From: an uncultured Dorea sp.
GTDB lineage: Bacteria; Bacillota; Clostridia; Lachnospirales; Lachnospiraceae
Assembly (NCBI GenBank): GCA_910580235.1
Contig: CAJTVU010000001.1
Coordinates: 425,489 to 489,488, forward strand
Length of the DNA stretch: 64,000 bases
Direction: 5' to 3'
Part shown: positions 8,770 through 16,443 of the stretch, piece after piece
How positions within the stretch are numbered: the stretch's first letter is position 1
How the letters are laid out: the number at the start of each line of letters is the position of its first letter
Notes under the pieces: generated by a model
What the model was told of the DNA's origin: nothing
What the model saw: the letters and a program-made list of their open reading frames with translations, nothing else
The model's database searches: none
Program-made: the position numbers and the translations under genes

Positions 8770-10050
8770 CTATCTTGCACTCAGCTTATTGAAACCTGTC
8801 TCGTTCGTCGCGCCCGTAAGCACCTGGAGCTCAACTTCTAAGGATCCATCCTCACGAAGCGTCTCTTCGCTTGCACCTGCGATCTTTGTCACATAGTCAA
8901 GAGTTCCAATTACTTTATCAAGTTTTGGCAGGATAATTACCTGGTTCGCATTACCGCCTGTTACTACTGCGTCCGCAGCCGGATCAGAGTCAGCCAGCGA
9001 CTGGGACTTCCCATCGCGGCCGGCATACTCGTCTGTAATGATGACAGTCTTAACGCCTTCCGCCTCAATCTTCTTGCAGTTCATGATAAGGTCTGTATCC
9101 GGATTGCCGAACCCTTCCTGAGATACGATGACACCGTCAAGGTCTAACATCTTGCAAAGCTTGGCCGTCCAGTCAGAAGAGCGCTGCTTGTCTGCAAGGT
9201 ATACATTCTCATTCGTAATGATATGGCATACGAAATTGAATGTCTTTCCGTGCTGCTCGAACATGTCGTGTACTACCGGATTATTCAGATGTACATAAGT
9301 AGGGTTCTTATCACATGCAGACACACAGTTACCTGATACGATCGCGCCGTCCATAATCTCTGTCGGGCTCATAATCGTAGGCACGATCTTCTTCGCGTCT
9401 ACGCCGTACACATATGTATCGTGCAGAAGCCCCTGGCTCTGAAGCATCTGTACATAGGCGACTCTCGGAAGGTTCGGGTATTTCTCCATCCCTTCTTTGA
9501 TCGTGCATGTCTCATACACTTTCGTCTCGTCCGGAGTAAGGTTGCGCGCCAGCTCGCCGAGATATACGGCAACTCTGAACCCTGCGAAGCGGACCGCTTT
9601 CTCATAGTCATGCTGCTTGATGCCGTCCACCGGCTCGCACACCATAACGAGGTTCAGCGTCTGTGAGAACGGCGTATAATCAGCGCCCGGCCCTGTCATA
9701 TCAATGATGCCTTCCTGGAATCCTACGATCTTACCTGCCGTAACAACGGCCATTCCTTTCAGGGCATACGTCTTGCCTTCTCCTACTGTGTCGACTTTCG
9801 CGATAACGCCCGGGAAGATCCCTCCTCTTCCTTCAACTTTTACTCGCGGCTCGATAACATCCTTTACCGGCGTGATCCTTACAGACTCGCCCGGCTTCGC
9901 AATATCAAATGATACGCTTTTAATCTTCTCATCTTCAAGAGCAACAGCTTTCACCGCCTCTTCAGATACATAAAGGATACCGTCTTCAATCTTAGACTCA
10001 GCCGCAAACTGAATATCCTTAATGTAAATGTGTCCCATTTCTAATCTCAC
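8770..10050 (-). CDS. grdE: Glycine reductase protein B proprotein, GrdE
   Basis: GrdE is made as a proprotein that cleaves itself between Asn241 and Cys242 (VSGNCVSACDKNPTY). The new N-terminal cysteine becomes a pyruvoyl group that binds the glycine amine as a Schiff base. The Asn-Cys position matches the characterised enzymes exactly. The start is GTG, chosen because AGGAGG lies nine bases upstream. An ATG four codons later is too far from it. The product has 426 residues. Confidence 0.95.
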   Translation of the reverse strand: MRLEMGHIYIKDIQFAAESKIEDGILYVSEEAVKAVALEDEKIKSVSFDIAKPGESVRITPVKDVIEPRVKVEGRGGIFPGVIAKVDTVGEGKTYALKGMAVVTAGKIVGFQEGIIDMTGPGADYTPFSQTLNLVMVCEPVDGIKQHDYEKAVRFAGFRVAVYLGELARNLTPDETKVYETCTIKEGMEKYPNLPRVAYVQMLQSQGLLHDTYVYGVDAKKIVPTIMSPTEIMDGAIVSGNCVSACDKNPTYVHLNNPVVHDMFEQHGKTFNFVCHIITNENVYLADKQRSSDWTAKLCKMLDLDGVIVSQEGFGNPDTDLIMNCKKIEAEGVKTVIITDEYAGRDGKSQSLADSDPAADAVVTGGNANQVIILPKLDKVIGTLDYVTKIAGASEETLREDGSLEVELQVLTGATNETGFNKLSAR

Positions 10051-10117
10051 TTGTAGTTCCCTCCTTTGAAATGATTGATATTATTGTTTAAGCTTGCACG
10101 CTTTTACAATCGAAAGC

Positions 10118-10498
10118 TTACAGTACGTCTGCCGAAGCAATGGCGCTCTGTATTAAAGTCCAGTCAATCAGCTGAAAATCGTCATATACTTCCGGCTTGT
10201 ATTTATCTGATCTAAACACAAACTTTCCGCACGCTTGTATGGCGTTCTCAATGATTGAAAGCGACCCCTCGTCCATCTCCCCCTTTCCTACTGAAATCAT
10301 GACTGATTTGTAGGGCGTCTCGTTTGGCTTGACACTTCCCGACAAAGGATGTGACAAAAGCCTGTGTCCTTCATGTATCCTGTCTCGGACATGCAGAAGC
10401 ACGTCTTCATAGGAGATATCCTGGTAGATGACTGCACTGTCGTCTTCAAGCTTCGTCGGCACAAGCGGATTATTTGTAATTATGATATAATTCTTCAT
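10118..10498 (-). CDS. grdX: GrdX family protein
   Basis: The 126-residue protein starts MKNYIIITNNPLV and carries the GrdX-family pattern (HPLSGSVKPNETPYKSVMIS). GrdX is encoded first in many grd operons. Its role is unproven, with a regulatory or maturation role suspected. It is the first gene after the riboswitch leader, with an AGGTGG site upstream, and is followed by grdE after about 70 bases. Confidence 0.85.
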   Translation of the reverse strand: MKNYIIITNNPLVPTKLEDDSAVIYQDISYEDVLLHVRDRIHEGHRLLSHPLSGSVKPNETPYKSVMISVGKGEMDEGSLSIIENAIQACGKFVFRSDKYKPEVYDDFQLIDWTLIQSAIASADVL

Positions 10499-10591
10499 AT
10501 GTATCTCTGTCCACCTTTCCGCTGCATTGCATGTCCGTCCAGACTACGATGGCACTGCTGCGCTCGCAGGCATTGGCGCAGGAAGCCCTCT

Positions 10592-10858
10592 CGCTGTTCG
10601 TTGTGCTCACATAGCTGGCTCGGCTGTGACTATATAGCGACGAACGTTCAGCTCGGAAACAAAGTTTCCTCGTTGTTCGTTGCACTCACATAGCTGGCTC
10701 GGCTGTGACTATATAGCGACAAACGTTCAGCTCGGAAACAAAGTTTCCTCGTTGTTCGTTGCACTCACATAGCTGACTCGACTGTGACTATATAGCGACG
10801 AACGTTCAACTCGGAAACAAAGTTTCCTCGTTGTTCGTTGCACTCACATAGCTGACTC
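10592..10858 (-). repeat. 79-bp tandem repeats in the grd leader
   Basis: A unit of exactly 79 bp recurs about 3.3 times (phase marked by ATAGCTGRCT at 10611, 10690, 10769 and 10848) with few changes. In transcript sense each unit can fold into a hairpin with an outer ACGAAC/GTTCGT stem and an inner GGAAAC/GTTTCC stem. The array lies in the transcribed leader between the riboswitch terminator and grdX. A further hairpin follows at 10863-10892 (CATTCTTGTCT/AGACAAGAATG). No reading frame explains it. Confidence 0.8.
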
Positions 10859-10925
10859 GCAACATTCTTGTCTCTGCAAGCAGACAAGAATGCTCCTCGT
10901 CCCCTGCGTTCGTCGCTATACGTTC

Positions 10926-10969
10926 AAAAGAAGGACGATGCAAACTAGTATGTGTGCTATCGTCCTTCT
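10926..10969 (-). terminator. Riboswitch-associated intrinsic terminator
   Basis: In transcript sense the arms AGAAGGACGAT and ATCGTCCTTCT are followed by TTTT. It lies about 55 bases after the glycine aptamer and before grdX, the position expected for the expression platform of a glycine ON switch. Confidence 0.8.
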
Positions 10970-11024
10970 GTCTTTTGTCTTGACTGTCTGCCTTAGAAAC
11001 TTGTTGTCACCTCAACACAAGATT

Positions 11025-11149
11025 CAGAATGCGGTCCTTTTCTCAGTTCTTTTGCCTGAAAGTTTCACCTGATAAGTGTCCACCTCACTTATCTGGCTTG
11101 CCTCTTCGGCGGCTGCTCCGGGCAGCTCTCTCTTGGGAAAAATCATCCC
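11025..11149 (-). promoter_or_regulatory. Glycine riboswitch (gcvT-type aptamer)
   Basis: The minus-strand transcript contains the conserved aptamer core: GCAGCCGCCGAAGAGGCAAG, then a variable stem (ATAAGTG...CACTTAT), then TTTCAGGCAAAAGAACTGAG. These match the consensus segments GCCGAAGGGGCAA and CTCAGGCAAAAGGACAGAG. Only one full aptamer is seen. A short hairpin with CTTGT/ACAAG arms follows it (about 11001-11022) and may be the ghost aptamer of a singlet riboswitch. With the terminator at 10926-10969 it should couple grd transcription to glycine. Confidence 0.88.
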
Positions 11150-11202
11150 GCTATTCATTTGTTTTTTATAGAAGTAATGAATACGATCCATTGCTTATCT
11201 CT

Positions 11203-11231
11203 ATACTAACTTATCGTTAATATTTTTTCAA
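11203..11231 (-). promoter_or_regulatory. Candidate grd operon promoter
   Basis: TTGAAA and TAGTAT are separated by 17 bases upstream of the glycine aptamer. The -10 is imperfect, so this is a candidate only. Confidence 0.4.
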
Positions 11232-11370
11232 CCCTTAAGAAACAACTTCTTTCGTTTAGTCAGGTTGCATAATTTTCCCAGCACATTTTTATGTATATTG
11301 TCGGGCGAAGCCCGCCTGCCCCGGACAGGCGCTTGCATTGCGGTATGCCCGGAGGGTATGCTATCACCTT

Positions 11371-12741
11371 CTATTTACCCTGCTTCGGCTTAAAGTTCTG
11401 GAAGTAATCGTCATGCACTTTCTTAATCGTTCCGCTAAGGACGATCAGGCCGAGGAAGTTCGGGATTACCATCATAGAGTTGAAGCAATCCGCCATGTTC
11501 CATACAAGGTCGACCTGTGCAAGTGAGCCAAGGACTACACATACAGCCACAAGGACTGAATAGATCTTAACTGCCTTCGGCCCGAACAGGTATTTTACGT
11601 TCGCCTGGCCGAAGAAATACCAGCCGACGATCGTGGAGAATGCGAAGAAGAACATACAGATCGCAATGAAGACGTCCCCGCCTTTTCCATACAGTGTAGA
11701 AAATGCAAACTGGCTAAGCTCTGCTCCTGTCTTTCCAGACGGGATAGATTTCGTTGTAATGATAACAAGAGCTGTCAGGTTCAGCACTACGAATGTGTCG
11801 ATAAACACGCCTGTCATAGCTACAAATCCCTGCTCTACCGGGTGATCTACCTTGGCCACCGCATGTGCGTGAGGCGTAGAGCCCATACCTGCCTCGTTGG
11901 AGAAGAGCCCGCGGGCAACGCCCTTTGTAAGCGCAAGCTTGATCGTAGCGCCTACAGCGCCACCAGAGATCGCCGACGGATTGAAAGCTCCCACAACGAT
12001 CGCATGGAATGCGTATGGGATGTTCTTGTAATTATAAAGGATTACGATCAGAGCGCCAACGATGTAGAGCGCCGCCATGATCGGCACGATCGTCTCTGTC
12101 ACTTTCGCGATACGCTTCATCCCGCCCATGAACACAAAGAGAGCGATAACCGCTACGACAACGCCCATCACTGCCTGTGGGATGCCAAACGCCGTGTTGA
12201 AAGAAGCCGCGATAGAATTAGACTGTACCGCATTGCCCATGAAGCCAAGCGCAAAGATGATCAGCACGGCGAAGATCGCCGCCAGGGCTTTGCCGAACGT
12301 CCCCTGGAAAGCTGCGCGGATATAGTATACCGGGCCTCCTGTCACTTCTCCGTCAGGGCCTACCTGTTTGTACTTCTGCGCCATGATGGCCTCGGCGTAG
12401 ATCGTAGCCATTCCAAGGAATGCCGCGATCCACATCCAGAAGATCGCTCCCGGGCCTCCGATCGCGATCGCCGTCGCCGCTCCCGCGATATTACCGGTCC
12501 CTACCTGAGCCGCGATCGCCGTCGCCAGCGCCTGGAACGAGGACATCCCGTCTGCTCCCGCCTCTCCTTTCTTGCTGAAAAGGCCTCCGAAAGTCCTTTT
12601 CATTCCTGCGCCGAACCCTCTTACCTGGATAAACCCAAGCCGGATCGAGAACCAGACGCCGCCTCCAAGAAGAGCGACGATCAGTATGTAGTCCGCAAGA
12701 TAATGTTGAATCGTTAAGACAATGTTGTTTAATGTTTCCAT
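11371..12741 (-). CDS. Alanine/glycine:cation symporter (AGCS family)
   Basis: The 456-residue membrane protein belongs to the AGCS (AlsT/DagA) family, which imports alanine or glycine with Na+ or H+. Family signatures include AAQVGTGNIAGAATAIAIGG, GGPVYYIR and GLFSNEAGMGSTPHAHA. About ten membrane helices are visible. It lies directly upstream of the riboswitch-controlled glycine reductase operon on the same strand, which suggests glycine as substrate. No second glycine aptamer is seen upstream of it. Small hairpins follow its stop at 11300-11365. Confidence 0.88.
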   Translation of the reverse strand: METLNNIVLTIQHYLADYILIVALLGGGVWFSIRLGFIQVRGFGAGMKRTFGGLFSKKGEAGADGMSSFQALATAIAAQVGTGNIAGAATAIAIGGPGAIFWMWIAAFLGMATIYAEAIMAQKYKQVGPDGEVTGGPVYYIRAAFQGTFGKALAAIFAVLIIFALGFMGNAVQSNSIAASFNTAFGIPQAVMGVVVAVIALFVFMGGMKRIAKVTETIVPIMAALYIVGALIVILYNYKNIPYAFHAIVVGAFNPSAISGGAVGATIKLALTKGVARGLFSNEAGMGSTPHAHAVAKVDHPVEQGFVAMTGVFIDTFVVLNLTALVIITTKSIPSGKTGAELSQFAFSTLYGKGGDVFIAICMFFFAFSTIVGWYFFGQANVKYLFGPKAVKIYSVLVAVCVVLGSLAQVDLVWNMADCFNSMMVIPNFLGLIVLSGTIKKVHDDYFQNFKPKQGK

Positions 12742-12878
12742 TGCTTATCCCCCTTTTCTCTTCCTATTGGAAATGCCAATAAGTTTATTAGATACATCTA
12801 TGATAAATTATTATCAGAGATTTTGCAATGGAATTCTTCATTTTTTTTAATTTTGAAAATTTCTCTTCATTTTCTTTG

Positions 12879-14312
12879 CTACACGTGGATTTCCGCCCTC
12901 ATCCCCAATATGTCCCTGTTCGCTTCCAACACCGGGTCCACCGCGTCCTTCAGGAACGCGTCTACCTGGATAGGAGCGCGCCCTACATATTTAGACGGAT
13001 CCATCGTCTCCCTTAATCCATCCGCGTCAAGCCCAAAGGACGGATCTTCCGCGATCAGCTGCAGAAGGTTATTGTCAAGCCCTCTCTCCTTGACGTTTTT
13101 TGCAGCCTCCATGGAAAGCTCCCGGATCTTCTCATGGAGCTCCTGTCTGTCGCCGCCCGCTTTCACAGCGTCCATCATAATATTCTCTGTCGCCATGAAA
13201 GGCAGCTCGCTCATGAGCCGCTTCTCAATGACTTTCGGATAGACTACGAGGCCGTCCGCCACATTCAGGCACAGGTCGAGGATCCCGTCAACGGCCAGGA
13301 ACCCTTCCGGTATGCTAAGACGCTTATTAGCAGAATCATCAAGAGTCCGTTCGAACCACTGCGCCGCCGATGTGATCGCAGGATTCAGCGCGTCGATCAT
13401 CACATACCTGGCAAGGGAGGCGATCCTCTCGCTCCTCATAGGATTCCTCTTATAAGCCATGGCCGAAGAACCGATCTGCGTCTTCTCGAACGGCTCTTCT
13501 ACTTCCTTCAAATGCTGGAGCAGGCGGATGTCGTTGGAGAATTTGTGCGCGCTTGCGGCGATCCCCGCCAGCACATGCATCACCCGCATATCCACTTTGC
13601 GGGAGTAGGTCTGCCCGGACACCGGATAGCATGCCTCAAACCCCATCTTCTCCGCGATCATCGGGTCTATCTTATCAATCTTCTCCTGATCCCCGTCGAA
13701 AAGCTCCAGGAAGCTGGCCTGTGTCCCCGTCGTCCCTTTGGAGCCGAGAAGCTTTAAGCTTCCCTTCACGTATTCCAGATCTTCCAGATCCATCAAGAGC
13801 TCCTGGATCCAGAGCGTCGCCCTCTTTCCTACCGTCGTCGGCTGCGCCGGCTGGAAGTGCGTGAAGGCCAGCGTCGGCTGGTTTTTATATTCCGCGGCAA
13901 ATGCTGCGAGAGCCGCGATGACGTTCACTAATTTCCTCTTTACGAGGGCGAGGGCTTCCGCCATCACTATGATATCCGTATTGTCTCCCACGTAGCAGGA
14001 AGTCGCTCCGAGATGGATGATCCCTTTCGCTTTCGGGCACTGCTGCCCGTAAGCGTACACATGGGACATCACATCGTGGCGGACGGCCTTCTCCCGCTCT
14101 TTCGCCACATCATAATTAATGTCGTCTGCGTGGGCTTTCAGCTCCTCGATCTGCTCATCCGTAATCGCGAGGCCCAGCTCCTTCTCCGTTTCTGCCAATG
14201 CTATCCAAAGCTTCCGCCATGTACGGAACTTCTTGTCCGGCGAGAAGATATACTGCATCTCTTTGCTTGCGTACCGCTCAGAAAGCGGGCTTACATATCT
14301 GTCGTTCGTCAT
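12879..14312 (-). CDS. purB: Adenylosuccinate lyase
   Basis: PurB cleaves SAICAR to AICAR and adenylosuccinate to AMP. The 477-residue product carries the fumarase/aspartase superfamily signature GSSAMAYKRNPMRSE, with the catalytic serine loop, and LGATSCYVGDNTD and TFTHFQPAQPTT-like segments. The ATG was chosen because AGGAGAG lies just upstream. The reading frame extends 15 codons further up without a ribosome site. The gene stands alone here, away from other purine genes. Confidence 0.92.
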   Translation of the reverse strand: MTNDRYVSPLSERYASKEMQYIFSPDKKFRTWRKLWIALAETEKELGLAITDEQIEELKAHADDINYDVAKEREKAVRHDVMSHVYAYGQQCPKAKGIIHLGATSCYVGDNTDIIVMAEALALVKRKLVNVIAALAAFAAEYKNQPTLAFTHFQPAQPTTVGKRATLWIQELLMDLEDLEYVKGSLKLLGSKGTTGTQASFLELFDGDQEKIDKIDPMIAEKMGFEACYPVSGQTYSRKVDMRVMHVLAGIAASAHKFSNDIRLLQHLKEVEEPFEKTQIGSSAMAYKRNPMRSERIASLARYVMIDALNPAITSAAQWFERTLDDSANKRLSIPEGFLAVDGILDLCLNVADGLVVYPKVIEKRLMSELPFMATENIMMDAVKAGGDRQELHEKIRELSMEAAKNVKERGLDNNLLQLIAEDPSFGLDADGLRETMDPSKYVGRAPIQVDAFLKDAVDPVLEANRDILGMRAEIHV

Positions 14313-14342
14313 AATCTCTCCTGCTCCTTTTCTATATTTATT

Positions 14343-14395
14343 ACCCTCAGTGTACAAGGGGACACACGCCGTGTGTCCCCTTGTACACTGAGGGT
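14343..14395. repeat. 25-bp-arm perfect palindrome
   Basis: Two perfect 25-base arms beginning ACCCTCAGTGTACAAGGGGA are separated by three bases (GCC). It fills the gap between the TPR protein gene and purB. It shares its outer half with the element at 1297-1396 and its GGGGAC core with the palindromes at 25571, 33452, 37265 and 55414. It could act as a terminator in RNA, but the arm length suggests a REP-like mobile repeat. Confidence 0.85.
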
Positions 14396-14396
14396 A

Positions 14397-15158
14397 TCAA
14401 GATCCTCTGTACTCTTTCTTCCACACAGTCAGCCTGGCTTCTTCCATATCCAGATCCACTTTTTTCTGCGCTCTCTCGATCTCTTCTTTGATCAGCGAGG
14501 ACATGCTTAAAAATACCGGGTTCCCGGAAAGCATCTTCATATATTCCTGCCCGGGAAGATAGCGCCTGCAGCAGTACAGATAGGCTCTTAGCATATCCGG
14601 CTCCTGGCAGATGCGGTATGCTTCCTTATACATAGCCGCGGCCTCCTCATACAGGAACATACATCCGTATGCAGTCCCAAGGCAGGCATGGATCCTCCCG
14701 TAGAACTCTTCTTTCACCGAATCGTCCCTCTCATGGTTCAGTACAGACTGATATACAAGGATAGCCTCTGCATACTCCCCGGCTTTCAGAAGCGTATCTG
14801 CTTTATATTTTGCCTTCTCCACTTCTTTCTGATTCTGCAGCTGCTCCAGAAGATTATGCATCCTCGTAATCTCAAGAGGCGCGTAGATAATTGATTTCTG
14901 AAGTATAGTCAGGACGAACTCTGAGAGCTCTGCATTCTGATCCAGCTGTCTGCGGAGCTCTTCCGCCATATCTTCTAATTCCAGCTCGTCGTCCAGCCAA
15001 TCGCACAGCCTCCGGTTCATAATCGTATGATCGATCAGATACAGATTATTGCAAATGTAATAGCACAGCTCTTCGATCGTATAGACGCGCATATGCACGC
15101 GCGCTATCTCAAAGGGGCGCTTCGCCCGCTTTTTATGACATAGTATTAAACTGCCCAT
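14397..15158 (-). CDS. TPR-like protein, third gene of the DUF5717-type cluster
   Basis: The 253-residue soluble protein is rich in charged helices. Two or three tetratricopeptide-like helical pairs are visible (KADTLLKAGEYAEAILVYQSVLN, GTAYGCMFLYEEAAAMYKEAYRI). The start has an excellent AGGAGG five bases upstream and overlaps the end of the previous gene by 26 bases, so the three genes form one transcription unit. It probably acts as a protein-protein adaptor for its neighbours. No catalytic motif is seen. Confidence 0.65.
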   Translation of the reverse strand: MGSLILCHKKRAKRPFEIARVHMRVYTIEELCYYICNNLYLIDHTIMNRRLCDWLDDELELEDMAEELRRQLDQNAELSEFVLTILQKSIIYAPLEITRMHNLLEQLQNQKEVEKAKYKADTLLKAGEYAEAILVYQSVLNHERDDSVKEEFYGRIHACLGTAYGCMFLYEEAAAMYKEAYRICQEPDMLRAYLYCCRRYLPGQEYMKMLSGNPVFLSMSSLIKEEIERAQKKVDLDMEEARLTVWKKEYRGS

Positions 15159-16419
15159 GGATGCCTCCTAAATGAATCGTCTTCTCTGCCCGGAAATCTG
15201 TCGCCGGGAAGAACTCTCCAAACCCTGCGTCCTTAAACGTAAGCTTGCACGTAGCTTCGTCAAGGAACATGGCCTCGATGCGGATCCTTAAAGAATAATC
15301 CTTGCGAAGAGGCATCCCCTCAAGAGAGACCGTCTCAGACTGCATCTCCTCCCCGATAAGGGATTCCACAAGAATCTCAATGTCCGACGTATCTTCAAGG
15401 AGCACTTCCCACTGGCCGTCCGACTCATACCACCGCTCTCCCCACGGCACGATCGGATACCACCCTTCACGGCCTCCGACCCGCATCCGAAGGCAGATGC
15501 GCTCCATCAGCTTGCTCTCATCTAAGTATACGGGGCCTTCTGCGTTTCCCCTGGATTTCTTCATAGCCGTATAGCATGCGCCTTTACTGTAGAGGTTATT
15601 CCCTATGAATGCACGCCTCCTGCCGTTACAGAGCACTTTCAGCGAACCGGGGTACCAGTTATTCTCAAATCCCTCCCCTGTAAGATATACAGAAGAGATG
15701 ACCTTTTTCTCAAATACATTCTCGATCATGGACTGGAATGCCGCGTCTGCGTCCTTTGCCTTCTCCTCGCTAATGATAGGGTACAGCGCCTCCAGCTCTT
15801 TCATATGGGCGTTCGCCACCTCGTCCACCGTCACAAAGGAATTCTTCAGGCCGCCCGCATCTGTGTCCAGCTTGCGGAGCATGTACGCTTTAATCCTCTG
15901 GTCGTCGCAGAAAAAGAGAGCCGATTCATATTGCCACAGCTCCTTTGGCTGGAACAGCATGTACTGGCAGAAGCTTTCCTTATAATCCTGCACGGCGATA
16001 TTAGATTTGGGGATCCCCATGTGCTGGCCGATCCCTTTCAACATTTTCGACATGTCTATATCCGTGGCCGGCGTTGTAAACGCAATAAAGTCGATCGTGT
16101 CAAATTGCTCCAGCGTCAGCTCTACGAACTTTGCAAGAAGCCACACTGCGTCATAAGCCTTCTCCCCGATCTGCTCCTTCTCTCTTCTTATCGCTTTCTC
16201 GAACAGATCCGAGGCCGTGTAGCCGGAGCTCACCGTGGCAAGCCGTTTTGCTTCTTCCCCATATATCCACCGATCCTGGAAATATCCGATCACAAGAGGG
16301 ATCTGATAATTGTCCGAAGCTGTCTCCAGTGTTCCCGGCTCGTTCTTCGTCTCGTCGTAAAAACTGATCTGACAATTCTTCTCATTCATATCATATCCCA
16401 GAATATGCCCTCTTCCCAC
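15133..16419 (-). CDS. Actin/Hsp70-fold-like protein (DUF5716-like)
   Basis: The product has about 428 residues. The N-terminus HILGYDMNEKNCQISFYD resembles the first phosphate loop of the actin/Hsp70/sugar-kinase ATPase fold. SSVYLTGEGFENNW resembles the adenosine-binding segment, and GNNLYSKGACYTA is typical of family members. The GTG at 16419 has GAGGGGGAAAG upstream. A TTG at 16440 is the alternative. I recall similar proteins as DUF5716 next to DUF5717 proteins in Lachnospiraceae, but could not check. The function is unknown; a nucleotide-dependent scaffold is inferred. Confidence 0.6.
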   Translation of the reverse strand: MGRGHILGYDMNEKNCQISFYDETKNEPGTLETASDNYQIPLVIGYFQDRWIYGEEAKRLATVSSGYTASDLFEKAIRREKEQIGEKAYDAVWLLAKFVELTLEQFDTIDFIAFTTPATDIDMSKMLKGIGQHMGIPKSNIAVQDYKESFCQYMLFQPKELWQYESALFFCDDQRIKAYMLRKLDTDAGGLKNSFVTVDEVANAHMKELEALYPIISEEKAKDADAAFQSMIENVFEKKVISSVYLTGEGFENNWYPGSLKVLCNGRRRAFIGNNLYSKGACYTAMKKSRGNAEGPVYLDESKLMERICLRMRVGGREGWYPIVPWGERWYESDGQWEVLLEDTSDIEILVESLIGEEMQSETVSLEGMPLRKDYSLRIRIEAMFLDEATCKLTFKDAGFGEFFPATDFRAEKTIHLGGIHGQFNTMS

Positions 16420-16443
16420 TATCTTTCCCCCTCTCGTCAAGAA

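Noticed and set aside
10592..10858. Tandem 79-bp units as a CRISPR array
   Set aside because: Units are contiguous with no variable spacers, there are no cas genes, and the array lies in the grd leader.
12742..12878. Second glycine riboswitch upstream of the symporter gene
   Set aside because: None of the aptamer core segments is present in the short gap.
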